From Serratia symbiotica (Periphyllus acericola) (GTDB lineage Bacteria > Pseudomonadota > Gammaproteobacteria > Enterobacterales > Enterobacteriaceae), in contig NZ_OZ026452.1 in NCBI RefSeq assembly GCF_964019515.1, positions 1 to 64,000 on the forward strand: a stretch of DNA of 64,000 nucleotides, read 5' to 3'. The notes under the pieces were generated by a model. It was not told where the DNA came from and did no database searches. It was given only the letters and a program-made list of their open reading frames with translations. The number at the start of each line of letters is the position of its first letter. Within the stretch, counting starts at the first letter, position 1. Position numbers and translations under genes: made by a program. Below, in pieces: positions 14,609-25,821 of the stretch.

Positions 14609-14946
14609 AGCGTGTCGCCTTTGCCATAAATCACCTAAAGTTGATCGCAGAAACATTTTTTATCACCTTGTGGGCATCTAGGTTTGACGCTGCGACCGAT
14701 TTAGCTTACAAGTGTTACCGAATTGAGCACCAAGGTTTTTTAGTGCCAAGATGCCGTCAAAAACGTAGTTTTCCCTCCTGCGGCGCGGATGGTTATTTAT
14801 TCGGTTGCCAAACAACCAAGAGTGTTGAGATAATTTTTCGTCTGATCCTGCACTATCGTTTATGAGGTTTCAGTTTAGGTCCCGCCGCTCATTTGATTGG
14901 CGGGGCGGGTTAACATTAACGCATTGTCTTATTAATACCGAAAAAC
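14609..14946 (+). promoter_or_regulatory. hofQ-aroK intergenic region
   Basis: No gene is recognisable in these 338 bp. A GC hairpin (CCCGCC and GGCGGG arms about 12 bases apart, 14881-14906) precedes the aroK start and could terminate or attenuate transcription. The AT-rich stretch around 14821-14850 (TTGAGATAATTTTTC) could hold a promoter. Neither can be assigned firmly. Confidence 0.35.
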
Positions 14947-15468
14947 ATGGCAGAGAAACGCAATATCTTTCTGGTTGGGCCTATGGGTGCTGGAAAAAGC
15001 ACTATTGGCCGTCAGTTAGCTCAGCAACTTAATATGGAATTCTTCGACTCTGATCAAGAAATTGAGCAACGTGCCGGAGCTGATGTTGGCTGGGTATTCG
15101 ATGTGGAAGGCGAAGCAGGTTTCCGCGATCGTGAAGAAAAAGTCATTAATGAACTGACGGAGAATAAAGGGATTGTACTGGCTACCGGTGGCGGCTCGGT
15201 GAAGTCGCGTGAAACACGCAACCGTTTGTCGGCGCGTGGCGTTGTAGTCTATCTGGAAACCACTATCGAGAAGCAGTTGGCTCGTACCCAGCGCGACAAA
15301 AAACGCCCGCTGTTGCAGGTCGATTTTCCTCCGCGTGAAGTGCTGGAGGCGCTGGCGAAAGAACGCAATCCGTTGTACGAAGAAATTGCCGATGTGACTA
15401 TCCGCACCGATGATCAAAGCGCCAAAGTGGTGGCCAATCAGATCATCAACATGCTGGAGAACAATTGA
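14947..15468 (+). CDS. aroK: Shikimate kinase I
   Basis: AroK phosphorylates shikimate at the 3-hydroxyl in aromatic amino-acid synthesis. The 173-residue protein has the P-loop GPMGAGKST (about 11-19), the shikimate-binding DSDQEIE, and ATGGGSV near residue 80. It forms an operon with aroB, as in other Enterobacterales. Frame and length are normal. Confidence 0.96.
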   Translation: MAEKRNIFLVGPMGAGKSTIGRQLAQQLNMEFFDSDQEIEQRAGADVGWVFDVEGEAGFRDREEKVINELTENKGIVLATGGGSVKSRETRNRLSARGVVVYLETTIEKQLARTQRDKKRPLLQVDFPPREVLEALAKERNPLYEEIADVTIRTDDQSAKVVANQIINMLENN

Positions 15469-15562
15469 TTGCGGTCTCTTTGTTCGCTGCAGGCGAATGC
15501 GCAAAGACTGATTTGTGTTTCCGCAGCAGCGGGGATAAACCACACTGGGAACTAGGCGCGAT

Positions 15563-16660
15563 ATGGAGAGAATTACCGTAACTCTTGGGGAGCGCAGCTA
15601 CCCGATTACCATAGCCGCCGGATTGTTTAACGATCCGGCCTCTTTTATGCCGTTGAAAGCCGGTGAACAGGTGATGCTGGTCACCAACCAGACGTTGGCA
15701 CCGCTCTATTTGGAGCGGGTTCGCAAGGTGTTGGAGCAAGGTTGCGTGAGGGTCGATCAGGTGATTCTGCCTGATGGCGAACAATACAAATCCCTGGCGG
15801 TACTCGAACAGGTGTTCTCAGCACTGCTGCAAAAGCCTCATGGCCGTGATACAACGTTGATCGCGCTTGGCGGTGGCGTTATCGGTGACCTTACGGGCGT
15901 TGCTGCCGCCTGTTATCAGCGTGGCGTGCGTTTTATTCAAGTTCCTACCACGCTGTTGTCGCAGGTAGACTCTTCCGTTGGCGGTAAAACCGCTGTCAAT
16001 CATCCGCTCGGTAAAAACATGATCGGCGCGTTCTATCAACCTGCTTCGGTAGTGGTTGATTTGGACTGCTTGCAAACTTTGCCAGCGCGTGAACTTTCCT
16101 CTGGCATGGCTGAAGTGATCAAGTATGGGATTATTCTTGACCGTGACTTTTTCGTCTGGCTTGAAAACAATATAGATGCGTTGGTGGCGCTAGATATGCA
16201 TGCTCTGGCCTACTGTATCCGCCGCTGCTGCGAGCTGAAAGCTGAGGTAGTAGCTGCTGATGAACGCGAAAGCGGTTCGCGTGCCCTGCTGAATTTAGGC
16301 CATACTTACGGCCATGCGATCGAAGCTGAAATGGGATATGGTGTGTGGTTGCACGGAGAAGCCGTCGCGGTCGGCATAGTGATGGCGGCGGAAACCGCGC
16401 ATCGCCTCGGCCAGATCTCCGTTGATGATATCGAGCGCATTAAAGCGTTGCTGCTGCGCGCTGGCCTGCCGGTTTGTGGGCCGCAGGAAATGACGCCAGG
16501 AAGTTATCTGCCGCATATAATGCGTGATAAAAAAGTGCTGGCTGGCGAGTTGCGTTTGGTACTGCCGACGGCCATCGGCCAGGCGCAAGTCCGCAGTGGC
16601 ATTGGGCATGAGCGGGTGCTGACATCGATCGCCGCCTGCCTTCCCATAGGGCATGTTTAG
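15563..16660 (+). CDS. aroB: 3-dehydroquinate synthase
   Basis: AroB converts DAHP to 3-dehydroquinate using NAD and a divalent metal. The 365-residue frame starts [15 protein letters not shown]. It shows the nucleotide-binding [10 protein letters not shown], the active-site [19 protein letters not shown], and metal ligands in [12 protein letters not shown] and [11 protein letters not shown]. It sits 94 bp after aroK. No lesion seen. Confidence 0.96.
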   Translation: MERITVTLGERSYPITIAAGLFNDPASFMPLKAGEQVMLVTNQTLAPLYLERVRKVLEQGCVRVDQVILPDGEQYKSLAVLEQVFSALLQKPHGRDTTLIALGGGVIGDLTGVAAACYQRGVRFIQVPTTLLSQVDSSVGGKTAVNHPLGKNMIGAFYQPASVVVDLDCLQTLPARELSSGMAEVIKYGIILDRDFFVWLENNIDALVALDMHALAYCIRRCCELKAEVVAADERESGSRALLNLGHTYGHAIEAEMGYGVWLHGEAVAVGIVMAAETAHRLGQISVDDIERIKALLLRAGLPVCGPQEMTPGSYLPHIMRDKKVLAGELRLVLPTAIGQAQVRSGIGHERVLTSIAACLPIGHV

Positions 16661-16703
16661 CTAAATCAGGCAAAGTCACCGTTGCTTAGCCGCCGTTAAT
16701 ATC

Positions 16704-16908
16704 TATATACCCTAAATAATTCGAGTTACAGGAAGGCGGCATCGCAGCAACAAATTGGTTGGGAACCGATTTGAACAACGCTTGCGCTGGGCCACAGGCT
16801 GAACCTCAGGAATGAGATTCATTAATCCCCCACTCGCTTATACCCGTCAGTGACTGGGGTGAACGAGGAAAGCTAATGCAGAGTCAACTTGAAGTAGGGC
16901 GGGTATAT
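16704..16908. repeat. Enterobacterial intergenic repeat, copy A
   Basis: An imperfect inverted repeat is bounded by TATACCCTAAATAATTCGAG and the opposing ACTTGAAGTAGGGCGGGTATA. It shares GTGACTGGGGTGAACGAGGAAAGCTAA with copy B near 49896 in nearly the same form. Such elements occur between genes in Serratia and Yersinia. It occupies most of the 347-bp aroB-damX spacer, which contains no gene. Confidence 0.65.
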
Positions 16909-17007
16909 TACTAATTAATAAAGTATGATATGTGTCGCTTTTCTATCATCGGGTTAATTTGCCCGTGCCACAATGGCGGGCTCTTGCTTCTAGTTAGAGG
17001 GTTTCAG

Positions 17008-17982
17008 ATGGATGAGTTTAAACTAGAAGACGATCTCAGACCTGATAGCTGTGATCGTCGTCCTATGCACTCGCACAAACCGGCTGTGGTATCTCGTTTT
17101 GCCGTATCGCGTCATTATTTGATGATAGGTACTGGCGTTTTGGTGTTGCTATTGCTGGTTATCGGCATGGGTTCGACGTTGAAGGCACCGACTAAACATG
17201 AAACAGCGCAGGAAGGCACGCAAAACGGCGTGGCCAAAGATATCAACCTGTCCGGTTCTTCGGCACTCGCCACCAGCAACAACGGCGTATTAGGTGGTAC
17301 CACCGATGCCCATGGTAATGTTGGCGTGAGCACAATGTCTCAGCCGCAGAATGTCAGCGTTCCGCGGATCGCCAGCACGCCGACGCAAGCCCAGTCGTTG
17401 CCCCCGCAAGGTGGGGCGCAGCAGCGTATCGAGCTGCCAGGCAATATGGTGGATGCGCTCTCTTCGCAGCAAGGGCAGGTTGACATAGTGACTCAATGCA
17501 AAACCGGGGTGCAATCAACATTACCGATGGCGTCGGCGACAGTAATGAACGGCGCAGCGGCGAGAGAAGCCATGCATCCGCCTCAAAGGAGTGCGCCGCA
17601 GGCAAAAACCGCCAGCAAATCTGCCACTACGCACCATAAAGTGCCAACCACGGTGTCAGCACCAACCTTAACCTCTTCTACCAAGGCGGGAACGGTAAGC
17701 GGCATTGCCTTGCAGTCCGCAGCAGGGAACCACTATACCCTGCAACTGAGCAGTGCCTCGCGCCCCGATACGTTGCATGCCTACGCTAAGCAGCAGAAGC
17801 TGCAAAACTGCCTGGTATACCCCACCCAACGTAACGGCAAACCCTGGTATGTGTTGGTGAGTGGTAACTATGCGTCTTCTGAGGAAGCAAAGCGTGCCAT
17901 AGTAACGTTGTCTGCGGATGTGCAGGCGAAAAAACCTTGGGTTCGGCCTGCACGTCAAGTCCAGCAAGAGCTTAAAAAATAA
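17008..17982 (+). CDS. damX: DamX, SPOR-domain cell division protein
   Basis: DamX is an inner-membrane protein that goes to the septal ring by binding denuded peptidoglycan. The start is MDEFKLEDDLRPD at 17008, supported by AGAGGG upstream. A short cytoplasmic part precedes one transmembrane helix (about 35-54, LMIGTGVLVLLLLVIGMG), a Ser/Thr/Pro/Gln-rich linker, and a C-terminal SPOR domain (HYTLQLSSASRPDTLHAYA to PWYVLVSGNYASSEEAKRAI). At 324 residues it is about 100 shorter than E. coli DamX, with the shortening in the acidic N-terminal part and linker. The ends are intact. Confidence 0.92.
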   Translation: MDEFKLEDDLRPDSCDRRPMHSHKPAVVSRFAVSRHYLMIGTGVLVLLLLVIGMGSTLKAPTKHETAQEGTQNGVAKDINLSGSSALATSNNGVLGGTTDAHGNVGVSTMSQPQNVSVPRIASTPTQAQSLPPQGGAQQRIELPGNMVDALSSQQGQVDIVTQCKTGVQSTLPMASATVMNGAAAREAMHPPQRSAPQAKTASKSATTHHKVPTTVSAPTLTSSTKAGTVSGIALQSAAGNHYTLQLSSASRPDTLHAYAKQQKLQNCLVYPTQRNGKPWYVLVSGNYASSEEAKRAIVTLSADVQAKKPWVRPARQVQQELKK

Positions 17983-18066
17983 ATCATTTAGACATGAGGA
18001 CTGACGTGCCGTCTAAAACAGAGTACAATCCGCCGCTCTGCATTATATAAGTAGCTAATTGACGGC

Positions 18067-18903
18067 ATGAAGAAAAACCGCGCTTTTTTAAAATGGGCTG
18101 GTGGAAAGTACCCGTTGGTGGACGAGATTCGTCGTCATTTGCCAGCGGGAGACTGCTTAATCGAGCCATTTGTGGGGGCAGGTTCAGTTTTTCTGAATAC
18201 AGAGTACGATGCCTATATTCTCGCCGACATCAACAGCGATCTTATCAACCTGTATAACATCGTTAAGCTGTGCACAGAAGATTTTGTGAGCGATGCCCGT
18301 ATTCTTTTCACCAATGAATTTAATAACTCAGATCAATTTTACCTGCTACGCAAAGAGTTCAATGCTAGCATCAATGCCTATCGTCGGGCACTGCTATTTC
18401 TATATCTGAACCGCTACTGCTATAACGGCTTGTGTCGCTATAATCTACGCGGCGAGTTCAACGTGCCTTTTGGTCGTTATAAGAAACCCTACTTCCCTGA
18501 GGAAGAGCTGTACTGGTTTTCTGAAAAATCCCGCAATGCCACTTTTATCTGTGAGCATTACCGTACTACCATGGCAAAGGCGATACGCGGTACGGTGGTG
18601 TATTGCGATCCGCCTTATGCACCCTTGTCGGCGACGGCGAATTTCACTGCTTATCACACCAATAACTTCAGCATTATCGACCAGCAGGATCTAGCGCGGA
18701 TGGCGCACCAGCTTTCTATACAGAGCCAGGTGCCAGTATTGATTTCCAATCATGATACTGAGTTGACACGTGACTGGTACCAGCAAGCTTCGTTGGATGT
18801 GGTAAAGGCACGCCGTACTATCAGCCGCAATGCTCTTGGGCGTGGTAAAGTGAACGAGCTTTTGGCGCTGTATTGCGGAACTGGGAAATACACCGGCGTA
18901 TAA
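18067..18903 (+). CDS. dam: DNA adenine methyltransferase Dam
   Basis: Dam methylates adenine in GATC and guides mismatch repair and SeqA-dependent control of initiation. The 278-residue protein carries the AdoMet motif [15 protein letters not shown] near its N-terminus, the second motif FVGAGSVF, and catalytic DPPY in [15 protein letters not shown] (about 181). The order damX-dam-rpe-gph-trpS is the normal one. Intact. Confidence 0.96.
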   Translation: MKKNRAFLKWAGGKYPLVDEIRRHLPAGDCLIEPFVGAGSVFLNTEYDAYILADINSDLINLYNIVKLCTEDFVSDARILFTNEFNNSDQFYLLRKEFNASINAYRRALLFLYLNRYCYNGLCRYNLRGEFNVPFGRYKKPYFPEEELYWFSEKSRNATFICEHYRTTMAKAIRGTVVYCDPPYAPLSATANFTAYHTNNFSIIDQQDLARMAHQLSIQSQVPVLISNHDTELTRDWYQQASLDVVKARRTISRNALGRGKVNELLALYCGTGKYTGV

Positions 18904-18934
18904 ACATTCGACCCCTAAGAGTGTGGAGAAGCAG

Positions 18935-19612
18935 ATGAAAAAGTTTTTGATTGCCCCGTCCATTCTGTCGGCAGATTTTGCCCGGTTAGGTGAAGATACC
19001 GCTAACATGCTGGCCGCGGGCAGCGATGTGGTGCACTTCGATGTCATGGATAACCACTATGTTCCTAATTTGACCATTGGCCCGATGGTGTGTGAAGCGC
19101 TGCGCAATTACGGCATTACCGCGCCGATCGATGTGCACTTGATGGTGAAACCGGTAGATCGCATTGTGCCTGACTTCGCCAAAGCTGGCGCGACCTATAT
19201 CACTTTCCACCCTGAAACCTCCGAACATATCGCTCGCACTCTTCAACTGATCAAAGAGCATGGCTGCAAGGCTGGCCTGGTATTTAACCCCGCTACCCCG
19301 CTGAGCTACCTCGACTACGTGATAAATAAAATCGATGTGATCCTAGTAATGTCGGTGAATCCGGGGTTCGGTGGTCAGTCATTTATTCAAGGCACGTTGG
19401 GCAAGCTGCGCCAAGTGCGCAAGCTGATCGACGCAAGCGGCCGCGATATTCGTCTGGAAGTCGATGGCGGGGTGAAAGTCGATAATATCGCCGAGATCGC
19501 TGCTGCGGGTGCCGACATGTTCGTTGCTGGGTCGGCGATTTTCGGCAAGCCGGATTACCACAAGGTGATCGACGACATGCGCCGCGAACTCGCGAAGGTG
19601 GTTCATTGCTGA
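18935..19612 (+). CDS. rpe: Ribulose-phosphate 3-epimerase
   Basis: Rpe interconverts ribulose 5-phosphate and xylulose 5-phosphate in the pentose phosphate pathway. The ATG at 18935 ([19 protein letters not shown]) has GGAG a few bases upstream; the in-frame GTG 12 bp earlier is less likely. The 225-residue TIM barrel has metal and catalytic segments [32 protein letters not shown] and EVDGGVK. Intact. Confidence 0.96.
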   Translation: MKKFLIAPSILSADFARLGEDTANMLAAGSDVVHFDVMDNHYVPNLTIGPMVCEALRNYGITAPIDVHLMVKPVDRIVPDFAKAGATYITFHPETSEHIARTLQLIKEHGCKAGLVFNPATPLSYLDYVINKIDVILVMSVNPGFGGQSFIQGTLGKLRQVRKLIDASGRDIRLEVDGGVKVDNIAEIAAAGADMFVAGSAIFGKPDYHKVIDDMRRELAKVVHC

Positions 19613-20302
19613 TTTTTCTGCCATCCGCGCTTTGGCTTTTGATCTGGATGGCACGCTGGTGGATAGTGTGCCAAGCCTGGCGGCTGCTCTCGTCTGGCCT
19701 TGGTGGACATGGGGTTGCCGCCAGCGGAGGAAGCGCGTGTTGGTACTTTGATCGGTAACGGTGCCGACATACTGGTGCTGCGTGCGCTGTGCTGGACGGA
19801 AACGACAGCCTCACCGTAGCAGGCTAGCCAACTGCGTGAACGATTCGATCATTTCTATGCACAAACTATCGACAGCGGCAGCCGCCTGTTCCCGGAAGTA
19901 AAAGAGACGCTGGCCTATTTGGCCGCACAAGGTTATCTGATGGCGCTGGTGACAAATAAACCTACGCTGTTTATCGCCCCTTTACTGGCTACGTTTGCTA
20001 TTGGCGACTATTTCTCTCTGGTGATCTGTGGTGATGATGTGACGGAAAAGAAACCGTATCCGGCACCGCTATATCTGGCGCCTGGCAAGCCCTGCCTGCG
20101 TGCCAACGATTTGTTGTTCGTCGGCGATTCACGAAATGATATCTAGGCGGCACAGGGCGCAGATTGCCCATGTGTGGGTCTGTCCTATGGTTATAACTAC
20201 GGTGAGTCGATTGCCCTGAGTCACCCTGACTGTATGCTGGAACGCTTCGCCGATTTGTTGCCCGTTTTTGGGCTGTCATATTTAGAGGATCAGGAAATTT
20301 AA
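19607..20302 (+). pseudogene. gph: gph, broken phosphoglycolate phosphatase
   Basis: Gph removes phosphoglycolate and is a HAD-superfamily enzyme. The catalytic motif ALAFDLDGTLVDS is present near the start, but a frameshift follows SLAAA at about 19688, an in-frame TAG lies near 19818, and another follows GDSRNDI at about 20143. Downstream text ([25 protein letters not shown]) completes the protein in order. It overlaps the end of rpe and precedes trpS as in E. coli. Confidence 0.93.
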
Positions 20303-20304
20303 AC

Positions 20305-21309
20305 ATGAGTAAGCCCATCGTATTTAGTGGCGCACAGCCGTCCGGCGAACTGACCATTGGCAACTACATGGGGGCGCTGCGTCAGTGGGTTCAGATGCAG
20401 GATGACTACGACTGTATCTACTGTATCGTTGATCTACACGCCATCACTGTGCGTCAAGATGCGGAGCAACTGCGTAAAGCTACGCTGGATACACTGGCAT
20501 TTTACCTGGCCTGTGGCATTGATCCGGAAAGGAGTACTATCTTCGTGCAGTCGCATGTGCCGGAGCATACTCAACTGGGCTGGGTGCTGAACTGCTACAC
20601 CTATTTCGGTGAGTTAAGCCGCATGACTCAGTACAAGGACAAATCCACGCGCTACGCAGAGAACATCAACGCTGGTCTGTTCAGCTACCCGGTGCTGATG
20701 GCGGCGGACATCCTACTGTATCAGACCCATCAGGTGCCGGTTGGTGAAGACCAAAAACAGCATCTTGAGTTGAGCCGTGATGTGAGCCAGCGTTTTAATG
20801 CGCTGTATGGCGAGGTGTTCAAGGTACCTGAGCCGTTCATTCCTAAGTTCGGCGCGCGTGTGATGTCGTTGCAGGAACCGCACAAGAAGATGTCTAAGTC
20901 GGACGACAACCGTAATAACGTCATTGGGCTGCTGGAAGATCCGCATGCGGTGACTAAAAAAATCAAACGTGCGATGACCGACTCTGAAGAGCCGCCGGTC
21001 ATCCGTTATGACGTGGCCAACAAAGCAGGCGTCTCCAACCTGCTGGATATCCTCTCCGGTGTGACGGGCAAAAGCATCGTTCAGTTGGAAGCTGAGTTTG
21101 CGGGTCAGATTTACGGCCAGCTAAAAGGCGTGGTGGCGGAAGCCGTGTCCGGCACGTTGAGCGAATTGCAACAGCGTTACTACAGCTTGCGCAAAGACGA
21201 AACCTACTTGCAGCAGGTGATGTGTGACGGTGCTGTTAAGGCGCGTGTGCGTGCGCAGGAAACCTTGGCGAAGGTCTATCAGGCAGTTGGCTTTGTAGCG
21301 CCGCGATAA
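20305..21309 (+). CDS. trpS: Tryptophanyl-tRNA synthetase
   Basis: TrpS charges tRNA-Trp. The 334-residue class I enzyme has the HIGH-like TIGN in [17 protein letters not shown] near the N-terminus and KMSKS ([13 protein letters not shown]) near residue 195. It starts at [15 protein letters not shown] with AGGA upstream. Intact and in its normal place after gph. Confidence 0.97.
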   Translation: MSKPIVFSGAQPSGELTIGNYMGALRQWVQMQDDYDCIYCIVDLHAITVRQDAEQLRKATLDTLAFYLACGIDPERSTIFVQSHVPEHTQLGWVLNCYTYFGELSRMTQYKDKSTRYAENINAGLFSYPVLMAADILLYQTHQVPVGEDQKQHLELSRDVSQRFNALYGEVFKVPEPFIPKFGARVMSLQEPHKKMSKSDDNRNNVIGLLEDPHAVTKKIKRAMTDSEEPPVIRYDVANKAGVSNLLDILSGVTGKSIVQLEAEFAGQIYGQLKGVVAEAVSGTLSELQQRYYSLRKDETYLQQVMCDGAVKARVRAQETLAKVYQAVGFVAPR

Positions 21310-21495
21310 CGCGGACAGTAAAAAGGGTGTCCTCCTCGCTGAAAGGGCATGGGCGACTAAAGTGTGGCCTGCTAATGACCACCAGCGGCGGTCAGGTGCA
21401 ATGGCGGGATACAGCCTAAAGTGCAGCTTTTGCAGCCTATGCCGTGATGTTGACTTCTATCGGGCAGCGCCTGCCATTAGCTATAAAACTGAGGC
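21310..21495. other. Intergenic region after trpS
   Basis: No gene, hairpin or repeat was recognised in the 186 bp between the trpS stop and the end of the fyuA-like pseudogene. Confidence 0.3.
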
Positions 21496-22844
21496 TCAGA
21501 AAAAAGCAATTCGTGTGCTAATGCCGGTGGTTCGCCCGATATTAGCCTGTACTAAGGCACCATTGCCACTAACATAACCGAAGGTGTTGTAGCGGCGATC
21601 TAACAGGTTATCAACATAGACAGAAATATTCATAAATTCGGTCGCCTGCCAGCCCAGTTGGGTATCCAATGTTGTACAGGCTCTCTGTTGCAACTGATTA
21701 TTGCCATCAAAATTGTGCGGCCCCACCAAATTTACCGCCAGGCGCGTCATCAGGGCACCATAATTTGTGTCATGCTTCCAGCACGGTAACGTGGTACAAA
21801 GGGTACCCGGTTTCCGCTATACAGTGCGCTGCTATTAGTAAACTTGGAACGTACCACATTGCCGTTCAAATCCCATGACCAACCCGGTGCGAACAGCCAT
21901 TTTTCCTCAAACTCCACTCCACTGGCATCGGATGTACCAGCGTTACTTAATGTTTACATCCCGACCGGGCCAGAATAGAGCTGTATGTCTCGTTTAAGGT
22001 TGCGGCTTGTAATTGCACGCTGGAGGAGGCGTAACCGGTGCCGATCTCATAGTTGATGGATTGTTCCGCTATAAAGGGTTTTGCATCAAGTCCAGGCGAG
22101 GGTACGATATTGAAACCAGAAGGTTTATATCCTTGTGTAATACGAGTATAGACCCGCCAATCATCGGTCAGCATATAGCCCGTGGAGAGTTAGCTGAGTA
22201 CCTGGTGATCATGATTCTTTCCGCTATCGCCAAACTGGGTGTTGAGCATATTGCCATGATACTGGGTGCTTGCCTTATCGTGAGAAAAACGGACGCCGTC
22301 CCCGATGTTGAATCGATCGATTAAATGCTATGTCAGGTCACTGTAAGCTGCCAGTGTTTCAGCGCTAGTGTAGCCATTGTTGCTCATATAACGATTGATA
22401 GCATGTCGTAAGTTGCATTAACCTTCTCGCGCGTATTCTGGCGATAAAGCCCCACTACCATATCAACGGGGCGAGCTTCACCATAGGTGGCGGCGCGCAG
22501 TTTTTGAACATCCTGATTCCAGCGCTGAGGTAGGTTAACCAGTAATGTTCCAGTCGGGAAGGTCCGTGAATAATGCTGTTGTTGCCAACTGATGATCAGG
22601 TTAAAAGCCCAATTGTCCGTGGTGTATTTGCCATTTAGCATCTTGCTGTCAGTACAGCGCCGCAGAGAAGGATCAGGTGCGCCGTTGCCTATTATCAGTT
22701 GACGGCTTTTTATGTCATTCAAGGAAACGTAGGCATCCTGTGGTGGCGCGGGTACAGTCGCGCGAGGCCGAAAAACTCATCTCCCAGGGTTGATCGTCTG
22801 GAGCGAGTCGTAGCTTGACATTACCGGCGTTGGCACGTGACACA
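21496..22844 (-). pseudogene. fyuA: FyuA-like TonB-dependent siderophore receptor, broken
   Basis: FyuA imports ferric yersiniabactin and binds pesticin. Reading minus-strand pieces in order gives NDIKSRQLIIGNGAPDPSLR, GKYTTDNWAFNLIISWQQQH, QRWNQDVQKLRAATYGEARP, GLYRQNTREKVNATYDM, YMLTDDWRVYTRITQGYKPS, AEQSINYEIGTGYASSS, and the C-terminal barrel MNISVYVDNLLDRRYNTFGY to RIAFF. These match Yersinia FyuA strand by strand as recalled. The frame breaks several times (about 22390, 22320, 21950), and the N-terminal plug and signal peptide are missing because IS copy 2 cuts the gene. No siderophore synthesis genes are nearby. Confidence 0.85.
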
Positions 22845-23781
22845 GGCGTTGTTGAATAAATCGAACATTTGGCCGGCACGAGGATCAGATCACTCTCCTT
22901 CTGTCAACATAGCGACATTCCGTGGCCCAGCAAAAGTTCAACATCAACAACATTCTTCCAATATGGCAATCACCAGCGTATTGATGCTGAAACGGATTTT
23001 CGGCCTGACACTTCGCGCCCTCCAGGGCTTCATCGACTCCAGTGTCACACTGATCAAAGTGCCGTTGAACTGCCCGGACGACACCTGCATCAGTAAGCGG
23101 GCAAAGTCCGGCCATGTCCCGTTTAAAACCGCAACGCCGGGTGAAATTGCGCACCTCGTTATCGACTCTACCGGGCTCAACGTCTTGGGTGAAGGGGAGT
23201 GGATGGTAAAAAAACACGGTCAGGAAAAACGGCGGATCTGGCGAAAACTGCATTTGGCCGTAGATACAGAAACACATGAGGTCATCTGTGCTGACCTTTC
23301 CTTGAGCAATGTCACCGATACCGAAGCCTTCCCAGGTCTTATCCGCCAGAGGTACCGTAACATCAAAGTCACCTCGGCGGATCGGGCTTAGGATACGCGA
23401 GTGTGTGATGATGAGTTAAGGGGCAAGAAGCTCAAGGCGTTAATACCGCCCAGCAGCGGAGCCCGTTATTGGTTGGCAGACTATGCAGAGCGAAATCAAG
23501 CGGTGGCGAACCAGCACGTTACCAGAGACAACACACGGTGGAAAAGTATCACAGGCTACCACCGACGTTCGATAGCGGCAACAGCGAGGTACAGAGTAAA
23601 ACAGCTATTTGGTGGTCACCTGTCGCTCCGAGATTATGATGGGCAAGTTGCAGAGGCGCTGGCCATGATCTGTGCATTAAACAAGATGCCGCTCGCCGGT
23701 ATGCCAGAAAGTGTACGCCTTGCCTGAAAGATGCCCATTCACGGGACTCCTTATTCCAAATCCGATTTATTCAACAAAGCC
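22845..23781 (+). mobile_element. IS903-group insertion sequence, copy 2 (internally deleted)
   Basis: Both terminal repeats are present, but the element is 937 bp, about 118 bp shorter than copy 1, because sequence after QQKFNI is missing. The transposase has the same amber after ASADRA-type text (TSADRA, TAG) and the same YHRRSIAATARYRVK. Flanks CGTGACACA and GCTTCAAGT do not match, so no target duplication is seen. It joins the fyuA remnant to the ribH promoter region. Confidence 0.92.
22976..23727 (+). pseudogene. IS903-group transposase, copy 2
   Basis: The N-terminal portion is deleted and the open stretch before the amber is read from MAITSVLMLKRIFGL. HLVIDSTGL supplies the first catalytic Asp, TAG follows the second Asp, and the catalytic Glu is Ala. 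The C-terminus LNKMPLAGMPESVRLA is intact. Confidence 0.85.
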
Positions 23782-23861
23782 GCTTCAAGTATGACAGGTA
23801 TAAAGGATATGATAGAATCCGCCCGTTTGAGAGGTACTGAACCCTTTTTTAAGGAAAGCCT

Positions 23862-24332
23862 ATGAAAATTATCGAAGGTGTTATTGCGACTCCAGATGCC
23901 CGTGTAGCGATCGCAATTGCACGTTTTAACAATTTCATAAACGGCAGCCTGCTGCAAGGTGCCAGCGACGCATTAAAGCGCATCGGTCAGGTTGCTGACG
24001 ACAACATCACCGTGGTCTGGGTTCCTGGCGCTTATGAGTTGCCGTTTGCTGTGCGCGTGCTGGCCAACACGGGCAAATATGACGCAGTTATCGCATTGGG
24101 TACCGTTATCCGTGGGGGGACTGCTCACTTCGAATATGTAGCGGGTGAAGTTAGCTCCGGCATCGGTAGTGTTGCTTTGAACACTGAAGTCCCGGTTGCC
24201 TTTGGCGTGCTGACTACTGAAAGCATTGAACAGGCTATCGAACGTGCCGGCACTAAAGCGGGCAACAAAGGTGCTGAAGCTGCGCTGACTGCACTTGAAA
24301 TGATTAATGTTATTAAAGCTATTAAAGCCTGA
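23862..24332 (+). CDS. ribH: 6,7-dimethyl-8-ribityllumazine synthase
   Basis: RibH (RibE in E. coli usage) joins ArP and dihydroxybutanone phosphate to make lumazine, the penultimate step of riboflavin synthesis. The 156-residue frame starts [20 protein letters not shown] after AAGGAAAG. Conserved segments include [29 protein letters not shown] and the C-terminal [14 protein letters not shown]. The upstream ribD and nrdR of the usual operon are absent, with IS copy 2 in their place. Confidence 0.96.
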   Translation: MKIIEGVIATPDARVAIAIARFNNFINGSLLQGASDALKRIGQVADDNITVVWVPGAYELPFAVRVLANTGKYDAVIALGTVIRGGTAHFEYVAGEVSSGIGSVALNTEVPVAFGVLTTESIEQAIERAGTKAGNKGAEAALTALEMINVIKAIKA

Positions 24333-24352
24333 ATTTAGTTAAGGGGAATTCC

Positions 24353-24769
24353 GTGAAACCTGCTGCTCGTCGTCGCGCTCGTGAGTGCGCTGTTCAAGCG
24401 CTTTACTCTTGGCAGTTGTCTAGAAATGACATCGCCGATGTTTTACACCAGTTCCTGACAGAGCAGGATGTCAATGGTGTTGACATCTCCTATTTTCGCG
24501 AGTTGTTTTCCGGCGTAGCGGTGAATGCAGGTATGCTGGATACGCTGATGGTTCCCTACTTGTCGCGCCAGCTTGACAAACTGGGCCAGGTGGAGCGTGC
24601 AGTTTTGCGCATTGCGCTATTTGAGCTAAAAATGCGTGATGACGTTCCTTACAAAGTGGCCATCAATGAAGCGATCGAATTGGCGAAAACCTTCGGCGCT
24701 GAGGATAGCCACAAGTTTGTGAATGGCGTGCTGGATCAAGCGGCACCCACTATTCGTAAGAAAAAATAA
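24353..24769 (+). CDS. nusB: Transcription antitermination factor NusB
   Basis: NusB with NusE binds boxA of rRNA leaders and prevents premature termination. The 138-residue all-helical protein begins [20 protein letters not shown] (GTG start) and contains [20 protein letters not shown] and [20 protein letters not shown]. It lies 20 bp after ribH, a conserved pairing. Intact. Confidence 0.96.
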   Translation: MKPAARRRARECAVQALYSWQLSRNDIADVLHQFLTEQDVNGVDISYFRELFSGVAVNAGMLDTLMVPYLSRQLDKLGQVERAVLRIALFELKMRDDVPYKVAINEAIELAKTFGAEDSHKFVNGVLDQAAPTIRKKK

Positions 24770-24825
24770 AAGTTAGAGGCGGGGGGGCATGCCCGGCCTT
24801 AACTGCTGTTACTGGAATATCGACC

Positions 24826-25821
24826 ATGGCATGCAGCGAATTTGACCTTATTGCTCGCTATTTTAACCGGATTGAACACTTACGCCGGGACGTACAGTTG
24901 GGCATTGGAGATGACTGCGCACTTCTTACAGTGGCAGAAAAACAGCTTTTGGCTGTCAGTACCGACACTATGGTTGCTGGCATTCACTTTCTACCGGATA
25001 TCGATCCGGCAGATCTCGGCCGCAAGGCGCTGGCAGTTAACCTAAGCGATCTGGCCGCGATGGGGGCAGATCCAGCCTGGCTTTCACTGGCACTCACGCT
25101 ACCTAAAGTCGATGAAGGGTGGCTTAAAGCATTTAGCGACAGCCTATTCGAACAGCTTGATTACTACGGCATGCAGTTGATTGGCGGTGATACTACGCAT
25201 GGCCCGCTGAGCATGACGCTGACTATCCAGGGGCTGATCCCGGCTGGGCGAACGCTAACCCGCAGCGGCGCGCGTATTGGCGACTGGATCTACGTTACCG
25301 GCACGTTGGGTGATAGCGCCGCAGGTTTAGCGATTATTCAGGAGCGCCTACAAGTTGCGGATGCACAAGCCCGTGATTACTTGATTGGCCGTCACCTGTG
25401 GCCGCAGCCTCGGGTATTACAGGGCCAGGCGCTACGCGATCTGGCCAGTTCGGCAATCGACATCTCCGATGGTTTGATCGCTGATCTGAGGCATGTGCTA
25501 AAGGCCAGCGAATGTGGTGCGCGTATCGATTTGGATGAATTACCGCTGTCGCAGATGCTGAGTCGTCAAGCGGATGCCGAACAGGCATTGTACTGGGGGC
25601 TGACGGGTGGCGAAGATTACGAACTGTGTTTCACTGTGCCGGAGATCAACCGTGGCGCGCTGGAAGTGGCGTTGAGCCACCTCGGCGCGGACTACACTTG
25701 CATTGGTCAGATTTGCCCGCTGTCGGAAGGTATTAAATTTTATCGCCATGATCAGGTGGTGGAACTGGCGTGGAAAGGTTATGATCATTTCATCCCTGGG
25801 CAGGGTGGGGTTTATGGATGA
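24826..25821 (+). CDS. thiL: Thiamine-monophosphate kinase
   Basis: ThiL phosphorylates thiamine monophosphate to the active diphosphate. The 331-residue protein has the N-terminal GIGDDCALL metal site, [27 protein letters not shown], and [13 protein letters not shown], as in the PurM-like superfamily. The stop overlaps the pgpA start. Retention fits a need for ThDP (Dxs in this window uses it). Confidence 0.95.
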   Translation: MACSEFDLIARYFNRIEHLRRDVQLGIGDDCALLTVAEKQLLAVSTDTMVAGIHFLPDIDPADLGRKALAVNLSDLAAMGADPAWLSLALTLPKVDEGWLKAFSDSLFEQLDYYGMQLIGGDTTHGPLSMTLTIQGLIPAGRTLTRSGARIGDWIYVTGTLGDSAAGLAIIQERLQVADAQARDYLIGRHLWPQPRVLQGQALRDLASSAIDISDGLIADLRHVLKASECGARIDLDELPLSQMLSRQADAEQALYWGLTGGEDYELCFTVPEINRGALEVALSHLGADYTCIGQICPLSEGIKFYRHDQVVELAWKGYDHFIPGQGGVYG

